64,000 bases of DNA, from NCBI GenBank assembly GCA_035604135.1, contig DATNJB010000063.1:1-64000 (forward strand), given 5' to 3'. The notes below the pieces were generated by a model that saw nothing but the letters and a program-made list of their open reading frames with translations, searched no databases and was not told where the DNA came from. Position 1 is the first letter of the stretch, and every line of letters begins with the position of its first letter. The position numbers were made by a program, and so were the translations under genes. Shown here piece after piece: positions 1 to 7,716 of the stretch. Source of the DNA: Poindextera sp035604135. GTDB lineage: Bacteria > Pseudomonadota > Alphaproteobacteria > Caulobacterales > Caulobacteraceae.

Positions 1-1715
1 CTCGACCACGCGGCCGTCCTGGAACACCAGGATGCGGTCGGCGTGGCGAATCGTGGACAGCCGGTGGGCGATCACGATGGTCGTTCGCCCGCGCATCAAC
101 GCCTCGGTGGCGATCTGCACCTCGCGCTCGGTCTCCACGTCGAGCGAGCTCGTCGCCTCGTCGAGCACCAGGATGGGTGCGTCCGCAAGAAATGCGCGCG
201 CGATCGCCACCCGCTGGCGCTCGCCGCCCGAGAGCTTCACCCCGCGCTCGCCGACCAGCGTGTCGTAGCCGTTCGGCAGCTTGGAGATGAAGTCGTGGGC
301 GCGCGCCCGCTTGGCCGCCAGCGCGATCTCATCCGGCGTCGCGCCGGGCCGGGCGTAGCCGATGTTCTCCGCGATGGTGCGGTGGAACAGGGCCGGGTCC
401 TGCGGCACCACAGCCACGGCGCGGCGAAGCGAGCCCTGCTGCACCTGGGCGATGTTCTGCCCGTCGATGCGGATCTCGCCCGCGTCGAGGTCGTACAGCC
501 GCTGGACCAGCTTGACGAAGGTCGACTTACCCGATCCGGTCGGCCCGACGAGCGCGATCCGCTCGCCCGGCTGGATGACCAGGGAGAAGCGCTCGTAGAG
601 CGGCGCCGTGGCGTTCTTGTAGCGGAACGTCACTCGGTCGAAGACGACCTCGCCCACGTGGCCCACGAACGGCGGCGCGTCGGCGGCGTCCGGCACCTGC
701 GGCTCGATCTGGGCGTAGCCGGCCACGTCCTCGCAGTCGGCCAACGCCCGCTGCAGCATGCGGATGTTGTCGCCCATGTTGCGCAGGTAGCCGCTCATGA
801 TCATGAAGGTGGTGACCACGAAGGCGACGTCGCCCGCGCTCGCCTGGCCGCGAAGCCAGCTGAGGGTGAGGATGCCCGTCAGGCCCGCCGCAAGCACGGC
901 GAGCAGGAGGTTCATCGCCAGCCAGACGTCGGTGTAGCGGCTCCAGGTGACGATGGTGGCGCCTCGCCACTCGCGGGTGACCTTGGCGAAGCGCGCCTCT
1001 TCCCTCGCCTCCGCGCCGAAGCCCTTCACGACCGGATTGGACGAGATGGAGTCGGCCAGCGCGGCGCCGATGCGCGAGTCGAGCGCGACCGAACGCCGGT
1101 TGGCCTTCATCACGTAGAGGTTCGCAAAGACGATGTTGGAAACGATGTAGGCGGCGACCATCAGCAGCGAAAACGCGCCGATCATCGGCCAGCGGACCAT
1201 CATCTGGACGGACAGGACGACGAGCACGATCAGCGCCGGTCCGATCCAGACGATCACGGCGTCGGAGACCATGTCGTAGCCCCACATGGCCCGCGAGATG
1301 CGCCTGACCGTGGCGCCGGCGAACGTGTCGGCGTGCCAGTCGGACGAGAAAGCCTGCACCCGCTGGAAGGCCTCGTTGGTCATCTCTTCCATGTTCGCGG
1401 CCGCGAACGGATTCCAGATCCAGCGCATCGCAAGGTTGCGGATCGTCTGGTAGGCCGCGAAAACGCCGATGAAGAACGCCCAGGCGGCCCATGCGACTGC
1501 GGCGCTGGGAGGCTGGTGGAGGGTCGCGTCCGTCAGGGCCCTGGTGGCCTGCGGCATCCGCGTCTCGAAGGCGATGGCGAGCAGAATCGCGGCGATGGTG
1601 CCGAAGAAGGCCCACTTCCGTCGCATCCAGTATTGGCTGATGAAAAGCAGCACCTGCCAGTTCGAAAATGTTCGCTTCCGAAATTCGCCGGTGTCTTCGT
1701 CAAAAACTTCGCTCA
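1..1715 (-). CDS. ABC exporter, fused permease and ATPase, 3' end cut by window edge
   Basis: Half-transporter of the MsbA/multidrug exporter type: an N-terminal six-helix membrane domain (about residues 35-330) followed by a nucleotide-binding domain. Visible motifs are Walker A GPTGSGKST near residue 390, the signature LSGGE near 493, Walker B LVLDEA near 513 and the H-loop histidine near 547. About 571 residues are visible and only the last few dozen are missing. The ATG at 1715 begins MSEVFDEDTG. Substrate is unknown; lipid or drug export is usual for the family. It stands alone on this strand, apart from the lipid A operon, which has its own exporter at 15582. Confidence 0.9.
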
Positions 1716-1775
1716 TCGCTTCGGTTCCCTGACCCGGTCACGGATCAGGCCGAAGCCCCGTGCGAGCCTAGTGAG

Positions 1776-2297
1776 TTAATGCCTCTGGTAGGGTTCGCCG
1801 TAGACGGCGTGCCCGGCGAATCCGGACAGCGCCGCGAGCGCGGCGTCCCTCGATCGGAAGAGGCAGTTATGGGTCATCACCTCATCGTCCTGCGGTTCGC
1901 CGCCGTGGTCAACCGCGTCGTCGCGATCGGCTGAATCGGCGCAGTCAGGTGTCGCCAAATAGACACGCCCGTCCTCGATGAAGGCGACGCCGTAGACGAA
2001 TCCGTCGTCGGTCTGCTCGGCCAGCGCGTAGCCCTCGCGGCCGCCCAGTTCGGCCTCGACCGCCAGCACGCGGTGGGTCTCGCCGATCAGGCCGTTGGGA
2101 TCGTATTTGGCGATGGCGTACCAGCCATCCGGCTCAAGGGTGATCTGCACCTTGTCGGAGGGATCGCCGTCCCGGACGTAGACGCCGTCCTCGAGCGGAT
2201 GGACCGCTTCGGCGGGATCGAGCAGCAGCCGGTCGGAGGCGTAGCAGCCGGATACGGCGACACCGACCAGGGCGAGGAGGAGAACGAGCGGCTTCAA
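1776..2297 (-). CDS. Putative outer-membrane or periplasmic lipoprotein
   Basis: 173-residue protein with a lipoprotein signal peptide: a hydrophobic stretch at residues 3-14 followed by the lipobox VSGC, with Cys18 as predicted lipidation site. The mature part is acidic and rich in Gly and Asp, with no domain I recognise. A block around residues 119-137 is notably Asp-rich. It is transcribed toward the ABC exporter, 60 bases away. Function unknown; secretion and lipidation are the only supported inferences. Confidence 0.75.
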   Translation of the reverse strand: MKPLVLLLALVGVAVSGCYASDRLLLDPAEAVHPLEDGVYVRDGDPSDKVQITLEPDGWYAIAKYDPNGLIGETHRVLAVEAELGGREGYALAEQTDDGFVYGVAFIEDGRVYLATPDCADSADRDDAVDHGGEPQDDEVMTHNCLFRSRDAALAALSGFAGHAVYGEPYQRH

Positions 2298-2376
2298 GGT
2301 CTCGCTCGGAGAGAGGGTCGGCGCACTGTCACAGGATTCGGTCTTTGACGTTAGGCAGGAGAGCCTGCGGCGCGGA

Positions 2377-2399
2377 CCTTCTCCCCTCGAGGGAGAAGG
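2377..2399. repeat. Short intergenic hairpin of the CCTTCTCCC/GGGAGAAGG family
   Basis: Perfect 9-base-pair stem around a 5-base loop, lying between the P450 stop and the lipoprotein start. It resembles four other hairpins here (6977, 7361, 9226, 30802) built on CCTCTCCC/GGGAGAGG. It may act as a transcription terminator for the P450, but there is no T-tract. Confidence 0.6.
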
Positions 2400-2422
2400 G
2401 CCGCTTTGCCGCTATCGTCCGG

Positions 2423-3631
2423 TCAGGCGGCCGCCTTGCGCGCTGGCCTGAAGCGCACGGCCAAGCTCTTCGGACCGGAGATGAAGGTCGAGGCCAGCCA
2501 CTCCGGCGGGGCGACGATCTCGAGATCGTCCATCCTGGTCAGCACCTCCATCAGGATCGCATCGATCTCGATACGGGCCAGATGCTGGCCGAGGCAGACG
2601 TGCGGGCCGCCGCCGAAGGCGATGTGCTCGTTCGGGTCGCGCGACAGATCGAGCGCGTCGGGTCGGTCGAACTGCGCGGGGTCGCGGTTGGCGGCGCCGA
2701 AATACATGACGACTTTGTCGCCTTGCCTGATCGCCTGCTCGCCGAGCCTGGCGTCCTTCTTCGCCGTGCGGCGCATGTAGATGACCGGGCTCGTGTAGCG
2801 CAGCAGCTCCTCCCGCGCCGCGTTCAGCCGGCCTGGCAGGTCTGCCATCAGCCAGGCGAGCTGGTCGGGGTTCTCCTTCAACGCCACGAGCCCGCCGGCC
2901 AGCAGGTTGCGCGTGGTGTCGCCGCCGGCGTCGATCAAAAGCAGGAAGAAGAGCAGGAATTCGGCGTCGGTCAGGCGGCGGCCATCGACCTCGACGGTGA
3001 GCAGGCGCGTGGCGAGATCGTCGGCCGGCCGCGCCCGCTTCTCGGCGATGACGCCCATGCCGTAGCCGAACATCTTGCCGACCGCCTCGCCGCCCGCGCC
3101 CGGTGGCAGCGTGTCGGGCGCCGAGTGGATGATCTCGGTCAGTTTGTAGAGCTCGCGCCCGTCGTCGAGCGGCAGCCCCATGAGCTCAGCAATGACGTAG
3201 GACGGCATTTCGCCGGCGACGTCGTTGACGAAGTCGCACTCGCCCTTCTCGATCACCGCATCGACGATCTGGCGCGCGAGCTGATTGAGGCGCGTGCCGC
3301 GCTCGCCCGCGGCGGGCTTGGTGAACTCGGCGCGGATCAGCTTGCGGAACGCCGTGTGCTGCGGTGGGTCCATCATCAGCATCATGGTCGCCGCGCCCAG
3401 CGCGCCGGTCTGACCGGGGGCGGGATCGGGGATCATGATCGTTGGGCCCGACGAGTAGGTCTGGAAGTCGTGGTCGACGGCATAGACGTCGTCATAGCGG
3501 GTCAGCGCCCAGAAGCCCGGCCCGTTGGGCTCCGGATTGAAGTGCACCGGGTCGGTTTTCCGCAGCTTACGGTATAGCTCGTGTGGGTGCCCGTTTGCGA
3601 AAGTCTTGGCGTCGAGAAGGTCGAGGGTCAC
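2423..3631 (-). CDS. Cytochrome P450
   Basis: 402-residue soluble bacterial P450 monooxygenase. Hallmarks are the I-helix AGGDTT (residues 235-240), the ExxR motif E275-R278, and the heme loop FGGGPHVCLGQH with proximal cysteine C346. Bacterial P450s of this size are three-component enzymes and need a ferredoxin and reductase, neither encoded nearby. GTG at 3631 is chosen as start because AGGAG lies 8 bases upstream and the protein then begins VTLDLLDAKT, normal for the family; a longer reading frame would run through the divergent ubiA start. Substrate unknown. It shares a 95-base divergent promoter region with ubiA. Confidence 0.92.
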   Translation of the reverse strand: MTLDLLDAKTFANGHPHELYRKLRKTDPVHFNPEPNGPGFWALTRYDDVYAVDHDFQTYSSGPTIMIPDPAPGQTGALGAATMMLMMDPPQHTAFRKLIRAEFTKPAAGERGTRLNQLARQIVDAVIEKGECDFVNDVAGEMPSYVIAELMGLPLDDGRELYKLTEIIHSAPDTLPPGAGGEAVGKMFGYGMGVIAEKRARPADDLATRLLTVEVDGRRLTDAEFLLFFLLLIDAGGDTTRNLLAGGLVALKENPDQLAWLMADLPGRLNAAREELLRYTSPVIYMRRTAKKDARLGEQAIRQGDKVVMYFGAANRDPAQFDRPDALDLSRDPNEHIAFGGGPHVCLGQHLARIEIDAILMEVLTRMDDLEIVAPPEWLASTFISGPKSLAVRFRPARKAAA

Positions 3632-3726
3632 GGACGTCGCTCCTGATCGCGGATCAGCCTGATCGAGACGCGGGCGGAGAGCAAGGCTGGCGCAACGTAA
3701 GGTAATCGCCGAAAAAGCACGCCGCC

Positions 3727-4737
3727 ATGACCTCGACCCCGCTTCCGGATGCGGCGCGTGACAACTGGGTGGACCGGTTCGCGCCGGGCGCTTTGCGCCC
3801 CTGGCTGAAGCTCGGCCGCTTCGATCGGCCGATCGGCATCTGGCTCCTGCTGGTGCCCGGCTGGCAGGGGATCGCACTCGCCTCCGCCATGCAACACCGC
3901 TGGCCGAGCCCCTGGCTCATCGTCGCGTTCGCCGTGGGCGCTGCCCTGATGCGGGCCGCGGGCTGCGCCTACAACGACATCGTCGACCGCGACATCGACG
4001 CCAGGGTGGCGCGGACGGCGGAGCGGCCGGTCGCGTCCGGGCGAATCCGCCTCGCCCACGCCTGGCTCTTCATCGCCGGCTGCTTGCTCGCGAGCCTCGC
4101 CATCCTTCTCACCTTCAACCCGTTGGCCGTCGCGCTGGGCGCCGCTTCGCTGCTGCTGGTCGCGGCCTATCCGTTCATGAAGCGGATCACCTGGTGGCCG
4201 CAGGCGTGGCTGGGCCTGACCTTCAACTGGGGCATCCCGCTGGGCTTCACCGCCGCGGCCAGCAACCTGCCTTCAGCCTGGCGCGTGATCGGGTTGCTGC
4301 TGTTACCCGGCCGCCACCCGCCGCTGGCCGCGTCCTGGACCCTTTCGCTCGACCTGCCGGCGCTGCTGCTCTACCTCGCGGCCGTCTTCTGGACCTTCGG
4401 CTACGACACCATCTATGCGCTGCAGGATCTCGAGGACGACGCGCTGGTCGGGGTCAAGTCGTCGGCCAGGCGGCTGGGCGACGGGGTGAGCCTCGGCGTC
4501 TTCTCCGTCTACGCTGTGGCGATCGGACTGGTCTTCGCCGCAGGCTGGGTGGCGCGGCTGGGGCCTCTGTTCGGTTTCGGCGCGATCGTCTACGCCGCCC
4601 ACCTGCTGCGCCAGCCGTTCGCGCTCAAGGTGGACGACCCGGCCCGCGCGCTCAGGCTCTTCAAATCGAATCGTGACGCGGCCCTGATCCTCCTCGCCGC
4701 CCTCGCCGCCGGCGCCTGGCGCCTGGCGCTGTTCTAG
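3727..4737 (+). CDS. ubiA: 4-hydroxybenzoate polyprenyltransferase
   Basis: Integral membrane prenyltransferase that attaches the polyprenyl tail to 4-hydroxybenzoate in ubiquinone synthesis. Both Asp-rich metal/diphosphate motifs are present: NDIVDRDID at residues 83-91 and DLEDD at 234-238 followed by GVKSSARRLGD. Several hydrophobic helices surround them. At 336 residues it is slightly long for UbiA; residues 188-206, which include LLLLPGRHPP, look like extra sequence before the second motif. The stop codon overlaps the stop of the convergent tautomerase. ubiD of the same pathway lies at 7717. Confidence 0.93.
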   Translation: MTSTPLPDAARDNWVDRFAPGALRPWLKLGRFDRPIGIWLLLVPGWQGIALASAMQHRWPSPWLIVAFAVGAALMRAAGCAYNDIVDRDIDARVARTAERPVASGRIRLAHAWLFIAGCLLASLAILLTFNPLAVALGAASLLLVAAYPFMKRITWWPQAWLGLTFNWGIPLGFTAAASNLPSAWRVIGLLLLPGRHPPLAASWTLSLDLPALLLYLAAVFWTFGYDTIYALQDLEDDALVGVKSSARRLGDGVSLGVFSVYAVAIGLVFAAGWVARLGPLFGFGAIVYAAHLLRQPFALKVDDPARALRLFKSNRDAALILLAALAAGAWRLALF

Positions 4738-4919
4738 CGCTCCGAAAACATCACCCCGCCCTTGGATTTGGCGTCGAGGTCGATCTCGACGATCTGCACG
4801 ACGACCGCCTCGGCGGGCGCGCCGAAGTTTTTCACCACCGCCTGGGTGATGTCCTGGCAGAGCGCCTTCTTCTGCTGGGCGTTGCGGCCCTTGGCGGCAT
4901 AGACGACGACTTCGGGCAT
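4734..4919 (-). CDS. 4-oxalocrotonate tautomerase family protein
   Basis: Small 61-residue tautomerase-fold protein beginning MPEVVVYAAKG; after Met removal the N-terminal Pro is the expected catalytic base. Length matches 4-oxalocrotonate tautomerase subunits, which assemble as hexamers or dimers of trimers. It is convergent with ubiA and the two stop codons overlap by three bases. The natural substrate cannot be read from sequence; promiscuous keto-enol tautomerase activity is typical. Confidence 0.88.
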   Translation of the reverse strand: MPEVVVYAAKGRNAQQKKALCQDITQAVVKNFGAPAEAVVVQIVEIDLDAKSKGGVMFSER

Positions 4920-4987
4920 CCCCTTCCCCTTCGGTTGCTTCGCGGGCGTGTTCAGCCCATCTTATAGGTCGGAGCCGAAGATACGCC

Positions 4988-5929
4988 ATGGCCGTCGCCG
5001 CCCGCGTCAATCCGAAAGACTTCTTCACCGCCGAGGAGTGGGGCCCCCTGGCCGAACGCTCGTCGTGGAAGGGGCTTTTGCTCGTCGCCCACTGCTGGGC
5101 GGTCATCGGGCTGGCCACACTTATGGGCCTCTTCTTCCCGATCACCATCCCGATCGCGGTTATGATCATCGGCGCCCGGCAATTGGGCCTGGGCATCCTG
5201 CAGCACGACGCGGCGCACAGCGCGCTGCACCTCGATCCGAAGACCAACCTGTGGGTCGGCGAGTGGCTCTGCGGCGGCGGCGTCGAGCGCTATCGCAAGT
5301 ACCACCTGCAGCATCACAAGTTCGCCCAGCAGGCGGAAGACCCGGACCTCGGGCTCTCCGCGCCCTTCCCGATCACCAAGGCCTCTCTGCGGCGCAAGAT
5401 CATCCGCGACCTGACCGGCCAGACCTGGATCAAGCAGCGCTTCGGCCTTCTGCAATACAGTCTGAAGAACCGGGCGAAAGGCGCGCCGGTCCTGCCTATC
5501 GTGTGGGCCGACATCGTCCGTCAGCGCCGCTTCTTCGCAACCAACCTCGTCGCCATCGCAGCGTTCGGCGTGGCCGGCATGCTGGTCGGCCGCGACTGGT
5601 GGTGGGGGTGGTTCGCGCTTTGGCTCCTGCCGCGCGCGACCTGGTTCCAGATGGTCACCCGCTTCCGCAACATCGCCGAGCACGCGCTGGTGGCGAAGAA
5701 CGAGCCCGACCCCTTGCGCCACGCGCGGACGACCAAGGCGAACTGGCTCGAGCGGGCGCTGATCGCGCCCTACTACGTGAACTACCACTGCGAACATCAC
5801 ATGTTCATGCACCTGCCCTGCTATCACCTGCCCAAGGTGCACCGGATGCTGGGCAAGAAGGGCGTGCTCGCGCGCATGGAGATCGCGCCGGGCTATCCGC
5901 GCGTGCTCGCGCTCGCATCCGCGGCGTGA
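4988..5929 (+). CDS. Membrane fatty-acid desaturase
   Basis: 313-residue di-iron membrane desaturase or hydroxylase. All three His boxes are visible: HDAAH (73-77), HLQHH (106-110) and HCEHH (267-271), with hydrophobic helices at about 30-65 and 180-215. The downstream methyltransferase begins inside its stop codon (GTGA), so the two are translationally coupled. Likely role is lipid desaturation; regiospecificity cannot be deduced. A related carotenoid or sphingolipid desaturase function is possible. Confidence 0.9.
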   Translation: MAVAARVNPKDFFTAEEWGPLAERSSWKGLLLVAHCWAVIGLATLMGLFFPITIPIAVMIIGARQLGLGILQHDAAHSALHLDPKTNLWVGEWLCGGGVERYRKYHLQHHKFAQQAEDPDLGLSAPFPITKASLRRKIIRDLTGQTWIKQRFGLLQYSLKNRAKGAPVLPIVWADIVRQRRFFATNLVAIAAFGVAGMLVGRDWWWGWFALWLLPRATWFQMVTRFRNIAEHALVAKNEPDPLRHARTTKANWLERALIAPYYVNYHCEHHMFMHLPCYHLPKVHRMLGKKGVLARMEIAPGYPRVLALASAA

Positions 5930-6588
5930 CCGCCCGCACGATCGCCGACCCGCACGGGTTCATCCTCGCCAACACGCGCCTGCAGCACCCGCCACACACG
6001 CCTGAGCTTGCCCTCTACCTCGCCGACGAGGTCACGCCGATCTGGCGTCTGACCGAGGAGGAGTTGGGCGAGATGGGCCTGCCGCCGCCGTTCTGGGCGT
6101 TCGCCTGGGCGGGCGGCCAGGCGCTGGCGCGCTATCTGTTCGACCATCCGGCGGAGGTGAAGGGCAAGAGCGTGTTCGACGTCGGCACCGGCTCGGGCCT
6201 CGTCGCCATCGCGGCGATGAAGGCCGGCGCCAGGGCGGCGAACGGCTGCGACCTCGACGCCTTCTGCGCCGCGGCGGTGGCCGTGAACGCGCGCGCCAAC
6301 GAGGTCGCCGTCGGGTTCGCCCGGCGCGACCCATTCGAGCGCGACCCGCCCGACGCCGAAGTCATCTGCGCCGGCGACGTCTGCTACGAGCAGCCGCTGG
6401 CCGACCGCGCGATCGCCTGGCTGAAGACGGCGCACGAGCGGGGCGCCCGCGTGCTCATCGGCGACCCGGGCCGCAGCCACTTCCCGAAGGCTGGGCTGGT
6501 GAAGCTGGCCGAATACAGCGTCTCCACAACCCGCGAACTCGAGGACGCGGAGGTCAAGCGCACGGCGGTCTGGACGTTTCCGGGTTGA
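5926..6588 (+). CDS. SAM methyltransferase, ETF-beta lysine methyltransferase (METTL20) type
   Basis: 220 residues from a GTG start that overlaps the desaturase stop (GTGA). A seven-beta-strand methyltransferase: motif I DVGTGSG at 85-91, an acidic residue in CDLD near 110, and DVCYE at 151-155 in the post-motif position used by family-16 lysine methyltransferases. The upstream segment ANTRLQ...PPPFWAFAWAGGQALARY is characteristic of bacterial and mitochondrial METTL20, which methylates the beta subunit of electron transfer flavoprotein. The family call rests on this recognised pattern; ETF itself is not in the window. Confidence 0.8.
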   Translation: MTARTIADPHGFILANTRLQHPPHTPELALYLADEVTPIWRLTEEELGEMGLPPPFWAFAWAGGQALARYLFDHPAEVKGKSVFDVGTGSGLVAIAAMKAGARAANGCDLDAFCAAAVAVNARANEVAVGFARRDPFERDPPDAEVICAGDVCYEQPLADRAIAWLKTAHERGARVLIGDPGRSHFPKAGLVKLAEYSVSTTRELEDAEVKRTAVWTFPG

Positions 6589-6619
6589 CGCCGGCCGCGG
6601 CGGGCGCTGCGATCGGCTC

Positions 6620-6976
6620 ATGACACTCGAAGAGATGCGCGAGATCGCGCTGAGCTTTCCGGGCGTGACCGAGGGAAGCTCGTACGGGCGGCCCTCGTTC
6701 CTCGTGAACAAGAAGTTCTTCACCCGCCTCCGCCGCGAGGACGAAAGCCTGGTGTTGCTCGAGGTTTCGTTCGACGAGCGCGAGATGCTGATGGAGGTCG
6801 AGCCGGAGACCTTTCACTTCACCGCGCACTACAAGGACTACCCCTCGGTGCTGGCCCGCATGGCCACCCTCCACCCCGGCTCGTTCAAGAACTTCCTCGA
6901 ACGCCGCTGGCGCAAAGTCGCGCCGAAGAAGCTGATCAAAGACTGGGACGCCGCGCGGGCGGAGCCGGAGGAATAG
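6620..6976 (+). CDS. MmcQ/YjbR family protein
   Basis: 118-residue small basic/acidic protein of the YjbR (double-wing CyaY-like) fold: N-terminal MTLEEMREIALSFPGVTE followed by GRPSFLVNKKFF, a typical opening. The C-terminal segment RRWRKVAPKKLIKDW contains the conserved KLI helix. Members are often described as possible DNA-binding proteins, but no activity is established. It follows the methyltransferase by 31 bases and is probably cotranscribed. A hairpin repeat begins right after its stop. Confidence 0.85.
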   Translation: MTLEEMREIALSFPGVTEGSSYGRPSFLVNKKFFTRLRREDESLVLLEVSFDEREMLMEVEPETFHFTAHYKDYPSVLARMATLHPGSFKNFLERRWRKVAPKKLIKDWDAARAEPEE

Positions 6977-7022
6977 CTCCCTCCCCCCCGCTGGCGGGGG
7001 AGAGGGTTGGGGGTGAGGGGGC
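6977..7022. repeat. Hairpin repeat, left copy flanking the DUF559 gene
   Basis: A CCCTCCCCCC...GGGGGAGAGGG hairpin followed by GGGTGAGGGG, ending four bases before the DUF559 ATG. The element at 7361-7398 is its inverted counterpart, so the GGTGAGGG ends of both face the gene. Same family as the hairpins at 9226 and 30802. Confidence 0.7.
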
Positions 7023-7026
7023 GTCG

Positions 7027-7356
7027 ATGCCGCGCAGTGAGCTGACGGACCGGGCGCGAGGACTGCGCGTCGATCGGACGCTCGCCGAGCGCCGCCTTTG
7101 GGCGAGGCTGCGCAATCGCCAACTCGGCGGATGGAAGTGGAAACGTCAGGTTCCACGCGGTCCGTTCATCGTCGATTCCCTTTGCGCGGATGCCGGCCTC
7201 GTCATCGAGCTCGATGGCGACACTCACGCGACGACGGTCGGCTACGACGCACGGCGGACCCGGTGCCTGCAGGCTCTCGGCCTCCGGTTCTAGAACAGCG
7301 ATATCGCGGAGAACCTCGATGGCGTCTGCGACGCCATCCTCGCCGCCTGCGGCGCG
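7027..7356 (+). pseudogene. DUF559 (Vsr-like endonuclease fold) gene with internal TAG
   Basis: The first 88 codons encode a DUF559 protein: LAERRLWARLRNRQLGG, then FIVDSLCADAGLVIELDGDTHA with the acidic residues of a restriction/Vsr-like endonuclease fold. TAG at 7291-7293 follows LGLRF, where the family has Trp (LRFWN); TGG to TAG is a single change. The frame continues with a recognisable family ending NSDIAENLDGVCDAILAAC. The gene is therefore interrupted by a nonsense codon unless it is read through. It is enclosed by inverted hairpin repeats, a context I have often seen for this family. Biological function of DUF559 is unsettled. Confidence 0.75.
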
Positions 7357-7360
7357 AGGC

Positions 7361-7398
7361 CCCTCACCCTCCCCTCTCCCCGCCAGAGCGGGGAGAGG
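7361..7398. repeat. Hairpin repeat, right copy flanking the DUF559 gene
   Basis: CCCTCACCCT followed by a perfect 11-base-pair stem CCTCTCCCCGC / GCGGGGAGAGG (7373-7383 and 7388-7398) around CAGA. It is inverted relative to the copy at 6977-7022. Together they bracket the DUF559 gene. Confidence 0.75.
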
Positions 7399-7416
7399 AT
7401 GCCAAGACTCCAAACC

Positions 7417-7653
7417 CTAGAACGAATCTTCGATGTCGGACTGGAAGAGTTCGAAGGTTTCCTTGGCGTCGCGTTCTTCCGCGGTGAGGGCCGCGTCCGG
7501 GTCGTCCTCCGACTCGTGGAAGGCGGATTCAGGGACGAGGCGGGCCACGATCTCGTCGCCTTGCTTGACCAGGACGCCGTAGCCGGCGGCGATGGTCTGC
7601 ATCATCTCGGCGAAGCGGGCCGCGGCGTCTCCGATGTCGACTTCGTAGAGCAT
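7417..7653 (-). CDS. Phd/YefM-like antitoxin-type protein, no partner
   Basis: 78 residues. The N-terminal half (EVDIGDAAARFAEMM, then GYGVLVKQGDEIVARLVPE) follows the Phd/YefM pattern: a short strand, a helix with spaced alanines, then a 'G..V.....G..VARLVP' hairpin. The C-terminal tail is acidic, as in antitoxins that bind a toxin. No PIN, RelE, Fic or Doc toxin gene adjoins it on either side, so it is an orphan or a DNA-binding remnant. The stop lies just beyond the right hairpin repeat. Confidence 0.6.
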   Translation of the reverse strand: MLYEVDIGDAAARFAEMMQTIAAGYGVLVKQGDEIVARLVPESAFHESEDDPDAALTAEERDAKETFELFQSDIEDSF

Positions 7654-7716
7654 GCTTGGAACTTAGAACCTGCGGGGCGTGACAGCCAAGGCCCACCCGC
7701 CTAGCTTCGCCGCCCC

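Noticed and set aside
3632..3877. N-terminal extension of the P450 to 3877
   Set aside because: It would cover the divergent ubiA start and adds Arg-rich sequence unlike P450s; GTG at 3631 has a good ribosome-binding site.
7373..7398. Riboswitch or attenuator at the 11-base-pair hairpin
   Set aside because: No leader or gene depends on it; it is better explained as a repeat family member.
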